Notes: generated from the letters alone by a model not told the origin. Counted from the first letter of the stretch, positions 26,839-36,005 are shown. The stretch is 38,003 nucleotides of DNA from Spirochaetales bacterium (GCA_016936115.1 JAFGPQ010000313.1:1-38003), one strand, 5' to 3'. Numbers and translations are program-made.

Positions 26839-27669
26839 ATGACTCAGGTGGAACTGGATTATGAAAGAGTGAAAAAGTCCATTGAATATATATCGGAGAA
26901 TTATAGAGCTCAACCGGACTTAAACGAAATCGCCGAGCATGTTCATGTCAGTCCCTATCATTTTCAGAGACTGTTCATTCGCTGGGCCGGCGTCAGTCCC
27001 AAAAAATTTCTGCAATATGTAACTCTGGAGAAATCGAAGAGAAAGCTCGAAGCAAGCGGAAACCTCCTGGATGTCGCCTATGAAGTAGGACTTTCCGGCT
27101 CCGGCAGGCTTCATGATCTATATGTCAATATCGAGGGTATGACCCCTGGCCAGTATAGAGAAAATGGAACCGGTATAACAATCTTCTATGGTTTTTTCTC
27201 CGGGCCTTTCGGCAGGTTTTTACTGGCCGTAACATCAAACAATAAAATCTGCTCCCTTCAATTCGCGGATAATGAATTGAAAGTTGAAGAGGAGTTGAAA
27301 AGTCAATGGCATAACTCTACACTTATTCGAAACAAAGAGAGGATTCGGTCCATTGCGGAGGGGGTGTTCGATTTAAATGCTATGGACAATTTACAGATTT
27401 TGGCTAGGGGAACTCCCTTTCAGATAAAAGTATGGGAAGCTTTGTTGAAAATACCCTTCGGACAACTCTGCCACTATCAGGGAATCGCGGAAGCTATTCA
27501 GCAACCTTCTGCCATACAGGCGGTCGGCAGTGCCGTCGGCCGCAATCCCGTCGCTTATTTGATCCCCTGCCACCGGGTCATCAGAAAATCCGGAAACATC
27601 AGCCAGTATCACTGGGGAGAGACCAGAAAAAGGGCGATGATCGCCTGGGAATCATCCCATGATGAGTAA
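26839..27669 (+). CDS. AraC-type HTH fused to methylated-DNA-protein cysteine methyltransferase (Ada-like, lacking the N-terminal Zn domain)
   Basis: NEIAEHVHVSPYHFQRLFIRWAGVSPKKFLQ HTH; IPFGQLCHYQGIAEAIQQPSAIQAVGSAVGRNPVAYLIPCHRVIRKSG with PCHRV active site. Confidence 0.92.
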   Translation: MTQVELDYERVKKSIEYISENYRAQPDLNEIAEHVHVSPYHFQRLFIRWAGVSPKKFLQYVTLEKSKRKLEASGNLLDVAYEVGLSGSGRLHDLYVNIEGMTPGQYRENGTGITIFYGFFSGPFGRFLLAVTSNNKICSLQFADNELKVEEELKSQWHNSTLIRNKERIRSIAEGVFDLNAMDNLQILARGTPFQIKVWEALLKIPFGQLCHYQGIAEAIQQPSAIQAVGSAVGRNPVAYLIPCHRVIRKSGNISQYHWGETRKRAMIAWESSHDE

Positions 27670-27691
27670 AGAGCCAGGCGCCGAAGTCTAT

Positions 27692-27720
27692 TTGTTATTC
27701 TCTGTAAAAATATGTATACT
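27692..27720 (+). promoter_or_regulatory. Sigma70-type promoter
   Basis: TTGTTA - 17 bp - TATACT, 26 bp before ATG at 27746. Confidence 0.55.
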
Positions 27721-27745
27721 CTGAAAAAATATCGAGAGGTTAACC

Positions 27746-28201
27746 ATGATCAAGGATACCATATCAAAAGGGCCGATTTATAGAAATCTGTCCCCCCGCA
27801 TCGCCCAGGCTCTGGAATTCCTGGCGGAGCAGAGTGTTGACGGCTTTGAAGAGAAGAGGGTCGAACTGGACAGTAAGAATCTTTTCGTTATGTACCAGAC
27901 CTATGATTCGGAAACCTTTCTGGCCCATCGCTACGAGAGCCACAAGAACTACATCGACATTCAGTATATTCTGGGTGGGACCGAAGTGATCCGGGTCGCC
28001 GATATCGAAGATCTCACGGTGGTTCAGGAGTATAATCCGGATAAGGATATCATGTTCTATGAAGCCACCGACGGCGGTGTGGATGTAAAGCTCAAGGCCG
28101 GTGATTTCGTCATCCTCTGGCCTCACGACGGGCATATGCCCAAGCTCGCCTGGAATACCCCGGAGACCGTTAGGAAAATCGTGGTGAAGATCAGGCTGTA
28201 G
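27746..28201 (+). CDS. YhcH/YjgK/YiaL family protein (DUF386)
   Basis: EAHRYESHKNYIDIQYILGGTEVI-like core (LAHRYESHKNYIDIQYILGGTE), DFVILWPHDGHMPKLAW, KIVVKI C-terminus. Confidence 0.9.
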   Translation: MIKDTISKGPIYRNLSPRIAQALEFLAEQSVDGFEEKRVELDSKNLFVMYQTYDSETFLAHRYESHKNYIDIQYILGGTEVIRVADIEDLTVVQEYNPDKDIMFYEATDGGVDVKLKAGDFVILWPHDGHMPKLAWNTPETVRKIVVKIRL

Positions 28202-29429
28202 CCGGTTTTCTGTCGAAGCGGTCGATAAGTCTCATTCCGAAGGCGGCGATGAGACAGACCGCCGCCGCCGTGTGCCATGTGACGGCGAAGGACGTGTTAT
28301 CGAGCAGATTGCCCAGCAGGACGGGTCCCGCCACATACCCCATACCCATGATGATGGGCAGGACAGAGCTCATTCTTCCCCGGTGGGAAGAGGGGGTTCG
28401 GCTCATGATGTAGGGCATGACGCTCACCGCTTCCATGATCTCTCCCAGAGTGAAAATCAGGACCGAAAGAAAGAAGGCCGCCCTGACGTCGATGAACCCC
28501 AGGAGGCCGAAGCCCAGGGTAAAGAGCAGTCCCGCATAGAAAATCTTTCTGATGTGGGTCTTCTTTCGGAAGAGATAGGTCAGGACGGGCGTCATGAGGA
28601 CTACGGTCAGGGCGTTGAAGCTTCCCAGCATGCCGTACAGGGCGGCGCCTTTACCGGGAAACCGGAACTCCGCGTGCAGGGGAATGAGGAATGTCCAGGA
28701 GGAGTAAAGAAAACGGTATCCCAGTGAAACCAGGGCGAAAACGAGAAGAAAGGGTCTTTCCAGAAGTATCTGAAAAATGGATTTGCTCGATTGGCCCTTT
28801 TCCCATTCGGCTCTTTTCTCCTCCTCTTCGCTGCTTTTGACCAGGAAAAGGGTTTCCGGGATCATAAAGAGGATTATCCCCACTCCCACAAGAGTGGTGA
28901 TCCCGTCTATGAGAAACATGAGGGAGAGGTGTTTTTCAAAAAGCAGCCCCGCCCAGATCTGGGCCACGGCGAAACCGAAATTAAAGCCCAGATAGTTCAG
29001 GGAGTAGGCGCCTTCCCTCTCGCCGTCATTGGTCAGATCCGCCGTCAGGGCGTCGTGGGAAGGTCCGGCCACGCCGTAACAGAAGCTGTTGAACATGATC
29101 AGGTACACCATTGTCATGGACGGCTCAAGGAACAGGCAGGCCAGGTAGCCAAAGGCGGCCAGTGTCTCTGAAAAGACGATAATGTTCTTTCTTCCTATTT
29201 TGTCGGAAAGTTTTCCCCCGATGAGGCTGGCCGGGGCCCACATGCTGCCGCTCAGGAAGATGTAGAAACCCGTTTCTCCCCCGGAAAGCCCGATTTTGCG
29301 GCTCAGCAGAAGTGTCAGGAAGGGATAAATCAGAGCTCCCATGGCATTGATTGTCTTGGAGATGACGATCAGGTATATCTCTTTGGGCAGATGCCGGTAG
29401 GGAAGCAACAGTTCCCTGGGGTGTTTCAT
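28191..29429 (-). CDS. MFS transporter
   Basis: 412 aa multi-TM; GGKLSDKIGRKNIIVFSETLAAFGYL MFS loop 2-3 motif. Confidence 0.9.
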   Translation of the reverse strand: MKHPRELLLPYRHLPKEIYLIVISKTINAMGALIYPFLTLLLSRKIGLSGGETGFYIFLSGSMWAPASLIGGKLSDKIGRKNIIVFSETLAAFGYLACLFLEPSMTMVYLIMFNSFCYGVAGPSHDALTADLTNDGEREGAYSLNYLGFNFGFAVAQIWAGLLFEKHLSLMFLIDGITTLVGVGIILFMIPETLFLVKSSEEEEKRAEWEKGQSSKSIFQILLERPFLLVFALVSLGYRFLYSSWTFLIPLHAEFRFPGKGAALYGMLGSFNALTVVLMTPVLTYLFRKKTHIRKIFYAGLLFTLGFGLLGFIDVRAAFFLSVLIFTLGEIMEAVSVMPYIMSRTPSSHRGRMSSVLPIIMGMGYVAGPVLLGNLLDNTSFAVTWHTAAAVCLIAAFGMRLIDRFDRKPATA

Positions 29430-29494
29430 TCCTTCAGGATAAGTGAACCGTCATACGCGGTCAAGGCGAATCTTCTTTTGGAAGAGAAGTTTCT

Positions 29495-30004
29495 CTATAG
29501 CCGTTTTTCATAACAGTGATATTCCCGGTGTCCTTCGGGCTTGTAGCCGAAATGGACAGCCCCCCGCATCACATAGCCCTTCTTTTCATAGAGGCCCACG
29601 GCGGCTCTGTTTTCGGGGAACGCATCAAGGCGCATAGCGGTGAATCCGTTTTTTCGGGCGTAATCCTCGCACTGGGCCAGGAGTATTTTTCCGTAGCCCC
29701 TGCCCTGGGTCAGGGGGGAGACGACGAGTCCGTGAATGACCAGAGGCTTCTCTTCGGTAAACAGCCAGGGGATGGCTTCCCACCCATCGGCCTGTACCGT
29801 ATTGAGCATGACAGCCCCGACCAGGGTTTCTTCGTCGTGAAAGAGAAACGTCTCCTCCCGGCCGATGCTGTCCACGAAGGTTTGCCTGTTGGGGTAAGCC
29901 TCGTTCCATTGAAAGATACCCCTCTCGTTCAGGGCATTGATACAGGACCGATAGAGATGCTCGATCTGCTCCAGATCCTGCGATGTCGCTTTTCGTAATC
30001 CCAT
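29495..30004 (-). CDS. GNAT family N-acetyltransferase
   Basis: Start refined to MGLRKATSQDLEQIEHLY; LVIHGLVVSPLTQGRGYGKILLAQCEDYARKNGFTAMRLDAFPENRAAVGLYEKKGY; upstream part of the 496 aa ORF is antisense to GH78. Confidence 0.9.
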   Translation of the reverse strand: MGLRKATSQDLEQIEHLYRSCINALNERGIFQWNEAYPNRQTFVDSIGREETFLFHDEETLVGAVMLNTVQADGWEAIPWLFTEEKPLVIHGLVVSPLTQGRGYGKILLAQCEDYARKNGFTAMRLDAFPENRAAVGLYEKKGYVMRGAVHFGYKPEGHREYHCYEKRL

Positions 30005-30097
30005 GGGTGATTCTCCCTCTGGAAAAGAGTATAGGAAGCTTTTATTTTTTAAACAACCCGGCTGAATATCTGCTAGACTGGAAGGGGAGGTGACCCT

Positions 30098-31855
30098 ATG
30101 AATTCTAACAGCGATATGACAGCTAAGGCGCTTGTCCGGGAGACGATCCCGCCGGTTGATATCAAACCCCTTTCCGATGAATGTTTTTTCATTGATTTCG
30201 GAAAAGCCGCTTTCGGAACAATCCTCCTGAAATTCCCCTCCGTTCGGGAAGAGCGGGAAGTACGGATCCACCTGGGAGAATCCCTGGACGGAGAGGGTCG
30301 GTTGGAGCGGCATCCCCGGGGATCGATACTGTACCGGAGCATGGACCTGACTCTGCAGCCCGGCATCTGTGAATACACCCTGATCATCCCCCCCGATGAA
30401 CGGAACACGGGCCCCATGGCGATACCCATGCCCCCGGAGATCGGTGAGGTCATGCCCTTCCGGTACTGCGAACTGGAGAACTGTCCTTCCTCTGATTTTG
30501 CTATTGAGCAGCTGGCCGTGCACTACCCCTTTGATGATGAGGCCGCCCGATTCGGCTCCTCCGAGGAAACCCTGAATGCGGTCTGGGATATTTGCAAATA
30601 TACGATCAAGGCGACCCTTTTCTGCGGGCTCTATGTGGACGGGGACCGGGAGCGGATCCCCTACGAGGGAGACGCCTATCTGAATCAGCTCAGCCACTAC
30701 TGTGTAGATTGTGAGTATGCCGCCGCTCGGCTTAGCCAGGAGTACCTCTTCGACTGGCCCACATGGCCCACGGAGTGGCAGTTTCACACGGTATTCATGG
30801 CCTGGGCCGACTGGATGTACACGGGGGATCGGAAATTCCTGGAGCGCCATTACCCCCTGCTCAGAAAAAAAACTCTCGTGGAACTGGCCCGGGAGGATGG
30901 ACTCATCAGTACGGACTCGCCTAAGAAGACCCGGGAGTTTGAAGAGAGCCTGAATTTTTACCATGACAAATATATCTACGAACACGGGATGAGGGATCTG
31001 GTGGACTGGCCCCCCGGGTCATTCAACGATTCCGGAGTGGGGGAGCGGGACAACCATGAGATGATGCCGGTGAATACGGTGATCAATGCCTTCCACTACC
31101 GGACCCTGGTTCTCCTGTCCCGCATTGCCGACGCCCTCGGAAAGGCAGAGGATTGTTGCTTTTTCCGGGATAGGGCGGATCAGGTGAAAGAGTCCTTTCG
31201 TCGGGCGTTCCTGAATCGGGACAGGCAGATTTATATCGACGGTGAGGGATCGAACCACTCCTCGCTCCACAGCAATATGTATGCTCTGGCCTTCGGACTG
31301 GTCGATGAGACAGAAAGGGCAAGTGTCCTGGAATTCGTAAAATCCCGGGGGATGGCCTGCAGTGTGTACGGAGCCCAGTATCTGCTGGAAGCTCTCTATC
31401 GTTACGGGGAAGGGGTGTATGCCCTGTCGCTGATGACGGCGAAACATGATCGCAGCTGGTGGAATATGATTGCCTGCGGATCCACCATGACCCTGGAGGC
31501 CTGGGACTGGAAGTACAAGAATAACCTGGACTGGAACCACGCCTGGGGGGCGGCGCCGGCCAATATCATTCCCCGCTATCTCATGGGAATCCGGCCCCTG
31601 GCTCCGGGATATGCAAAGGTGCTGATCAAACCGCAGCCCGGATCTCTGGATTGGGCGGAATGTACCTGCCCCACCATGAAGGGGTCGGTCCGCGTTCGAT
31701 ATGAAAGGGAGGGGGAATCCTCTTTTCTTGTAACTGTATATATTCCGGAAGGATCAACGGGTCTTGCCGATTTGAGAAATCTGACAGGGAATGAGGCGTC
31801 CGTTTATGATGGCCTGACCCCGGGGAAACACCGCTTTCCCGGCAGATTGAGTTAA
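30098..31855 (+). CDS. Alpha-L-rhamnosidase-like glycoside hydrolase (GH78-type)
   Basis: GLYVDGDRERIPYEGDAYLNQ, ACGSTMTLEAWDWKYKNNLDWNHAWGAAPANIIPRYLMGIRPLAPGY. Confidence 0.85.
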   Translation: MNSNSDMTAKALVRETIPPVDIKPLSDECFFIDFGKAAFGTILLKFPSVREEREVRIHLGESLDGEGRLERHPRGSILYRSMDLTLQPGICEYTLIIPPDERNTGPMAIPMPPEIGEVMPFRYCELENCPSSDFAIEQLAVHYPFDDEAARFGSSEETLNAVWDICKYTIKATLFCGLYVDGDRERIPYEGDAYLNQLSHYCVDCEYAAARLSQEYLFDWPTWPTEWQFHTVFMAWADWMYTGDRKFLERHYPLLRKKTLVELAREDGLISTDSPKKTREFEESLNFYHDKYIYEHGMRDLVDWPPGSFNDSGVGERDNHEMMPVNTVINAFHYRTLVLLSRIADALGKAEDCCFFRDRADQVKESFRRAFLNRDRQIYIDGEGSNHSSLHSNMYALAFGLVDETERASVLEFVKSRGMACSVYGAQYLLEALYRYGEGVYALSLMTAKHDRSWWNMIACGSTMTLEAWDWKYKNNLDWNHAWGAAPANIIPRYLMGIRPLAPGYAKVLIKPQPGSLDWAECTCPTMKGSVRVRYEREGESSFLVTVYIPEGSTGLADLRNLTGNEASVYDGLTPGKHRFPGRLS

Positions 31856-31871
31856 ATTCTCAGAGAGGATC

Positions 31872-31900
31872 TTGATCATAAATCACATTAATATTATCAT
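31872..31900 (+). promoter_or_regulatory. Putative promoter of the paaX-like gene
   Basis: TTGATC - 17 bp - TATCAT; lies within/overlaps the palindrome. Confidence 0.45.
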
Positions 31901-31918
31901 GATAAATATAGTGTGATT
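31881..31918. promoter_or_regulatory. 38-bp imperfect palindrome (putative operator) abutting the paaX-like start codon
   Basis: AATCACATTAATATTATCA|TGATAAATATAGTGTGATT, 15 of 19 half-site positions symmetric, central TTATCATGATAA perfect. Confidence 0.75.
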
Positions 31919-31920
31919 AT

Positions 31921-32709
31921 ATGAATGCCGGAGAACTGATTTTTGCTTTTTTCGCCTCCCTTCCCATCGGTGAGCTGACCTTTTCCCAAATTGCCAATCT
32001 CAGTCTGCCCTTCGGCGTAAAGGAGACATCTCTCAGGACCAGTCTGTCGAGAATGCATGAAAAAGGACTGCTTCAGATTGAAAAACGGGGACGCACCGCG
32101 GTTTACTCCTTTACAGAAAAGAGCCGGTCGGTCAGCGCCAACGTGTCCGCCGGATTCCGCTTAACCGCACCGGACGAATGGAACGGCCTTTTCTGGGGCA
32201 TCCTGTTCTCCCTTCCCGCTGCGGAAAAGGTAATCCGCCATAAGCTCAGAACGAAACTGGAAGCCTACCGCTACGCTCCCTGGATGCCGGGAATGTGGAT
32301 CCGGCCGGTGGGTGACAGGGAGAGGGATGGGCGGGACAGGGAAAGGATCCTTTATCCCGAATTCTGCCGTGTTATCGAATTCCGACCCGAAGGGGGATTT
32401 TCCGTCGAAGAAGCCGGCCGTCTCTGGAACCTGGGGGACAGGGCGTCTCACATGATCCGGGCTGCTTCCGGTCTGCAGGATGCCATGGATTCTCTTAGTC
32501 GCTTCTCCGCCGAAGAAGCCTTCGTCCAGAGGATGCTCAGGGGCGATGAACTGGTTAATGCCCTGGCCGCAGATCCCCTGCTTCCTGCTGGGCTACTGCC
32601 GCCTGACTGGCCGGCCGAACATCTCAAGCTGCTTTTCGGCAGGTGGAACAGATTGATCGAACCTAGAGCGAAAGAATTTTATGAGGATATCCTGAGAGAT
32701 TCGTCCTGA
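31921..32709 (+). CDS. PaaX-like transcriptional regulator
   Basis: LPFGVKETSLRTSLSRMHEKGLLQIEKRGRTAVYSFTEKS winged HTH; C-terminal DPLLPAGLLPPDWPAEHLKLLF. Confidence 0.8.
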   Translation: MNAGELIFAFFASLPIGELTFSQIANLSLPFGVKETSLRTSLSRMHEKGLLQIEKRGRTAVYSFTEKSRSVSANVSAGFRLTAPDEWNGLFWGILFSLPAAEKVIRHKLRTKLEAYRYAPWMPGMWIRPVGDRERDGRDRERILYPEFCRVIEFRPEGGFSVEEAGRLWNLGDRASHMIRAASGLQDAMDSLSRFSAEEAFVQRMLRGDELVNALAADPLLPAGLLPPDWPAEHLKLLFGRWNRLIEPRAKEFYEDILRDSS

Positions 32710-32731
32710 AATTATTTCCTGGGAGGAAACA

Positions 32732-33694
32732 ATGATAACCATACCGGAAACAACAAAATCATGGCTTATAGAGAGTCCCATTCCCTCCGTGAGATACGGA
32801 GCGGCGGAACTGTTCCGGCCCGGATCGGGAGATCGGGAGTTACTATTGACCGATCCCCTCGTCGCCGACAGTCTGGATTCCCTGAAAAACTGGAAAGGGG
32901 AAGTACTGAAACAGCATAATAAACCGGACCTGCTCATCCACCGGCTTGCTTTTCTGGCCGATGCGGGTGTGACCCGGGAAACACCGGGCATGGAGGAAAT
33001 CGGCCAGATAATCCTGGACAGTTTCGATACCAATCAGGTCCCCCGCATCATGGTGCTGATTCCGAAAGCTTTTAGGGGGAGCGGGGAAGTGGAGTCGGCC
33101 TGGATAATCTGCGACTACCCGCAGATTCTTTATGCTCTGCTCAAGATGGGCTTCGTGAATGACAGAACCCTGGCGTCGGTCCGTTTTCTGGCGGGTCTCT
33201 CCCGGGAAAACGGCATGCCCTGCCTCTCATCCCTTGAGGGATTCCGCGGACCGGGCCCGAAAAAGGATTTCTGTCCCATCGCCAGCCTCTACTCTCTCAA
33301 AGCCCTGAATCAAGTTGAGGAGACCCGGAGGGGAGAAGCCGCCCTCAGGGCTTCCGCCTCCCTGCTGAGCCACTGGAATAACCGGGATAAAAAGAAATAT
33401 TTCATGTTCGGAGTGGGAACCGATTACGGCAAGCTCAAATACCCCCTGGTCTGGTACAACCTTTTGCACGTACTGAATGTCTTAAGCGAATCCATGATAC
33501 CGGATAATCCGCCCGCTCTGGATGAGATGGCTAAGGTTCTGCTTTTGAAAGGGGATGAGGAGCTACGGTACACCCCTGAGAGCATGTATATGTTCTACAA
33601 GGGACAGGATTTCGCCAACAAGAAGGAACCTTCGCCTACCCTGACTCTTACCGTCCTGTCCATCCTCAAGCGCCTGGGAAAGATTGATCTGTAG
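32732..33694 (+). CDS. Uncharacterised protein, possible alpha/alpha-toroid (prenyltransferase/squalene-cyclase-like) fold
   Basis: 320 aa, helical repeats; ILYALLKMGFVNDRTLASVRFLAGLSRENGMPC; no recognised catalytic motif. Confidence 0.6.
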   Translation: MITIPETTKSWLIESPIPSVRYGAAELFRPGSGDRELLLTDPLVADSLDSLKNWKGEVLKQHNKPDLLIHRLAFLADAGVTRETPGMEEIGQIILDSFDTNQVPRIMVLIPKAFRGSGEVESAWIICDYPQILYALLKMGFVNDRTLASVRFLAGLSRENGMPCLSSLEGFRGPGPKKDFCPIASLYSLKALNQVEETRRGEAALRASASLLSHWNNRDKKKYFMFGVGTDYGKLKYPLVWYNLLHVLNVLSESMIPDNPPALDEMAKVLLLKGDEELRYTPESMYMFYKGQDFANKKEPSPTLTLTVLSILKRLGKIDL

Positions 33695-33755
33695 AGCGAG
33701 AAATCTGATAGTCCCGACAGGTTGATGGCCATGCTTGAATGGGCCGCGCATCCTC

Positions 33756-34436
33756 TCAGATCCTACTGAAAATCCTCTTCAGGTGCATCAGTGGCTTGCC
33801 CGCGGCAAACCAGGCCGTTCCGAAGGCAATCAGGGCCGTCGATTCGGCGTAGAAGAGAAGATTGATCCGGTTCAGGTCCTCCGGAGTAAGTGGAGTGAAT
33901 TTCACCAGCAGGGGAAAACTGAGCAGGCTGGCCGTCATAAGGCCTGAGCAAATAAGATAGATGACCCTCCGTGCATTGGAGAATCGGTCCTTTTTGAGTT
34001 TCGCCCTTCTGGCGAAGCAGAGACATAAAAAGATAAGCTGAGCGAAGAGCAGGATGGAAAAGAAATAGTGCAGGCTTTCATTCGAACGGATCAGCTTCTC
34101 CAGGCAATCCTTATACTCGGTGATCTCTATAGGTAAGCCGGTGGGCGCCAATGCCGTTCCTATAGCACAGATAGCGGCTATCTTGCTGATAAGGGCTTCG
34201 TAATAATAGCGGCCGTTGTAGATCAAAAGAAAAAATCCCGTAATAAACAGGAGTCCCACGAAAATATTCCGGCTGACCGTGTAGTAGTAGGCGCTGATGG
34301 ATGTGATGATCCTTTGATAGATGAGGGTAACCAGAAAGGGGAGGGAGATGGCCGTCAGGCCTATGATAAAGCGCTGGGTTTCGTAATCGTATACTTTTGC
34401 CGTTTCCTTAAAGAGCCAGGGGAATATTTTTTTCAT
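33756..34436 (-). CDS. Uncharacterised polytopic membrane protein
   Basis: 226 aa with several hydrophobic helices; ISAYYYTVSRNIFVGLLFITGFFLLIYNG. Confidence 0.75.
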   Translation of the reverse strand: MKKIFPWLFKETAKVYDYETQRFIIGLTAISLPFLVTLIYQRIITSISAYYYTVSRNIFVGLLFITGFFLLIYNGRYYYEALISKIAAICAIGTALAPTGLPIEITEYKDCLEKLIRSNESLHYFFSILLFAQLIFLCLCFARRAKLKKDRFSNARRVIYLICSGLMTASLLSFPLLVKFTPLTPEDLNRINLLFYAESTALIAFGTAWFAAGKPLMHLKRIFSRI

Positions 34437-34999
34437 CAGTACCGGGGTTTCCTTTCCGAAACGGTGCCGTCCGTGGCCGGCACTTCGATCGCCTCATTCA
34501 GCCGTTCCCCCGTTTTGCACCAGTGCAGTCTCAGAAAAGAGGCGATGAACAGATAGAGGATTTTACTGAAGAGGAACTGAAAGAAGAGAGAGATGGCCAG
34601 GCAGAGGGTGTCTGCCCCGGAAATCAACGGCAGGAGGGGATTCGGGCTTTTCAGTCCCGAGGAGGCCATCTCGTCGATCTGGGCATTCCAGAAGCAGGCT
34701 GTACCGTTGGCGTAGCCGCAGAAGTCGCAGTTCAGCCTGTCGAAGGCTCTCATCCCCGCTATGGATCCCCGATCCAGGAGAATATAGTCCCCGGTTTTCA
34801 GCTTGAAAGCAGGCACGAGCATCCAGCGATAGAGGATGGTAATAACCGTCAGATGAAGGAATAGGAATTCCAGAAAGCTGATGTACATCAACCCTCCTCC
34901 GAGGGCGGTCCGGATCCAGCCGATACGGCGGACATGGGTCATGAAAATGGATCCGGCGATAAGGGGCTTAATTTCTATCTCTTTTTCAATGCTGCTCAT
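34436..34999 (-). CDS. Uncharacterised membrane protein with a Cys-rich motif
   Basis: Start refined to MSSIEKEIEIKPLIAG; RLNCDFCGYANGTACFWNAQIDEM; ATGA overlap with the next gene. Confidence 0.7.
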   Translation of the reverse strand: MSSIEKEIEIKPLIAGSIFMTHVRRIGWIRTALGGGLMYISFLEFLFLHLTVITILYRWMLVPAFKLKTGDYILLDRGSIAGMRAFDRLNCDFCGYANGTACFWNAQIDEMASSGLKSPNPLLPLISGADTLCLAISLFFQFLFSKILYLFIASFLRLHWCKTGERLNEAIEVPATDGTVSERKPRY

Positions 35000-35075
35000 A
35001 ACCTCACTTTTATAAGTCAGAAATGAACGGAGGTCAAGCTTTTTTTCCCGGTCCGGGCTATACTGATGACAGCCT

Positions 35076-36005
35076 ATGAACGTTTTCAACCGATCCCTGG
35101 CAGCGTTTTTCCTCCCTTTCCTTTCGGCCTGCACAACCCTGGAATCGCCGGCACTTCCCTGGGTGGATGAGTCGGGATACTTTACCCTGTTCGGACTCGA
35201 CGCGCTTGCGGGGGAACGGGAATCGGGATATGCCCCCGGGGAAAAGGGAGATTTCTGGACCTGGTCCCTTACTCCCGCCGAACCTCGGGGAACAGTTGTT
35301 TTTATTCACGGTTTCCTTGATCACTCCGCCCTGAGCGGGCAGCTCTTCGAATTCCTCAATCGGCGGAATTACCGGATTATCGCCTATGATCTGCCCGGTC
35401 ACGGCCTGTCCGGGGGTGTGCGGGCCGGGCTGGAGGACTTTGAGGAGTACCTGACTAGCCTGGACAGGGTTATGGCTTATTGGGATCTGTCCTTTGAAGA
35501 GACCCTGTTCATAGGACATAGCACGGGTGCAGCCATTCTCCTTGACCGGCTTTTGTCGGGGCAGCAGCTGGGCGGAGCCGTTCTGGCCTCTCCCCTGATC
35601 CGCTTTCGCCACTACTCCGGGGCTGTCTTCATGACGGAGCATCTGTTTCACGGGAAAGGGAGTATTCGGGTCAGTAAGAAGCCAGTCACCTCGAATCCCG
35701 CCTTCAATGAGAAAAAACGGCAGGATCCCCTTGCCATCAAAAGAATGCCCCTGAACTGGCCCCTGGCGGTCAGGACGTGGGAAAAAAATCTGCCCGAGGG
35801 GGAAAGGCCCTGTTCTACGGATCTTCTTCTACTCCAGGGGGAGAGGGACTGGGTGGTTTCCTACGAGGAGAATATAACCCGCATCCTGGACTGGTTCCCC
35901 CGAACCCGGGTCAGATACTACCCCGGCCTGAAACACCATATACTTAATGAGGCGGAGACGGATGATGTCTACGGGGAGCTGGCTCTTTTTCTCGATACCC
36001 ATTAA
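35076..36005 (+). CDS. Alpha/beta hydrolase lipoprotein (monoacylglycerol lipase-like)
   Basis: Lipobox LPFLSAC; GTVVFIHGFLDHSALSG, FIGHSTGAAILL nucleophile elbow, GLKHHILNE catalytic His. Confidence 0.88.
   Translation: MNVFNRSLAAFFLPFLSACTTLESPALPWVDESGYFTLFGLDALAGERESGYAPGEKGDFWTWSLTPAEPRGTVVFIHGFLDHSALSGQLFEFLNRRNYRIIAYDLPGHGLSGGVRAGLEDFEEYLTSLDRVMAYWDLSFEETLFIGHSTGAAILLDRLLSGQQLGGAVLASPLIRFRHYSGAVFMTEHLFHGKGSIRVSKKPVTSNPAFNEKKRQDPLAIKRMPLNWPLAVRTWEKNLPEGERPCSTDLLLLQGERDWVVSYEENITRILDWFPRTRVRYYPGLKHHILNEAETDDVYGELALFLDTH

Noticed and set aside
30005-30985. N-terminal extension of the GNAT ORF (29495..30985)
   Set aside because: Antisense to GH78; the GNAT domain starts at MGLRKAT (30004).
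31884-31916. CRP-like site in TCACA...TGTGA near the paaX-like gene
   Set aside because: Half-sites are in the inverted order (TCACA first) and too far apart for the CRP consensus TGTGAN6TCACA.
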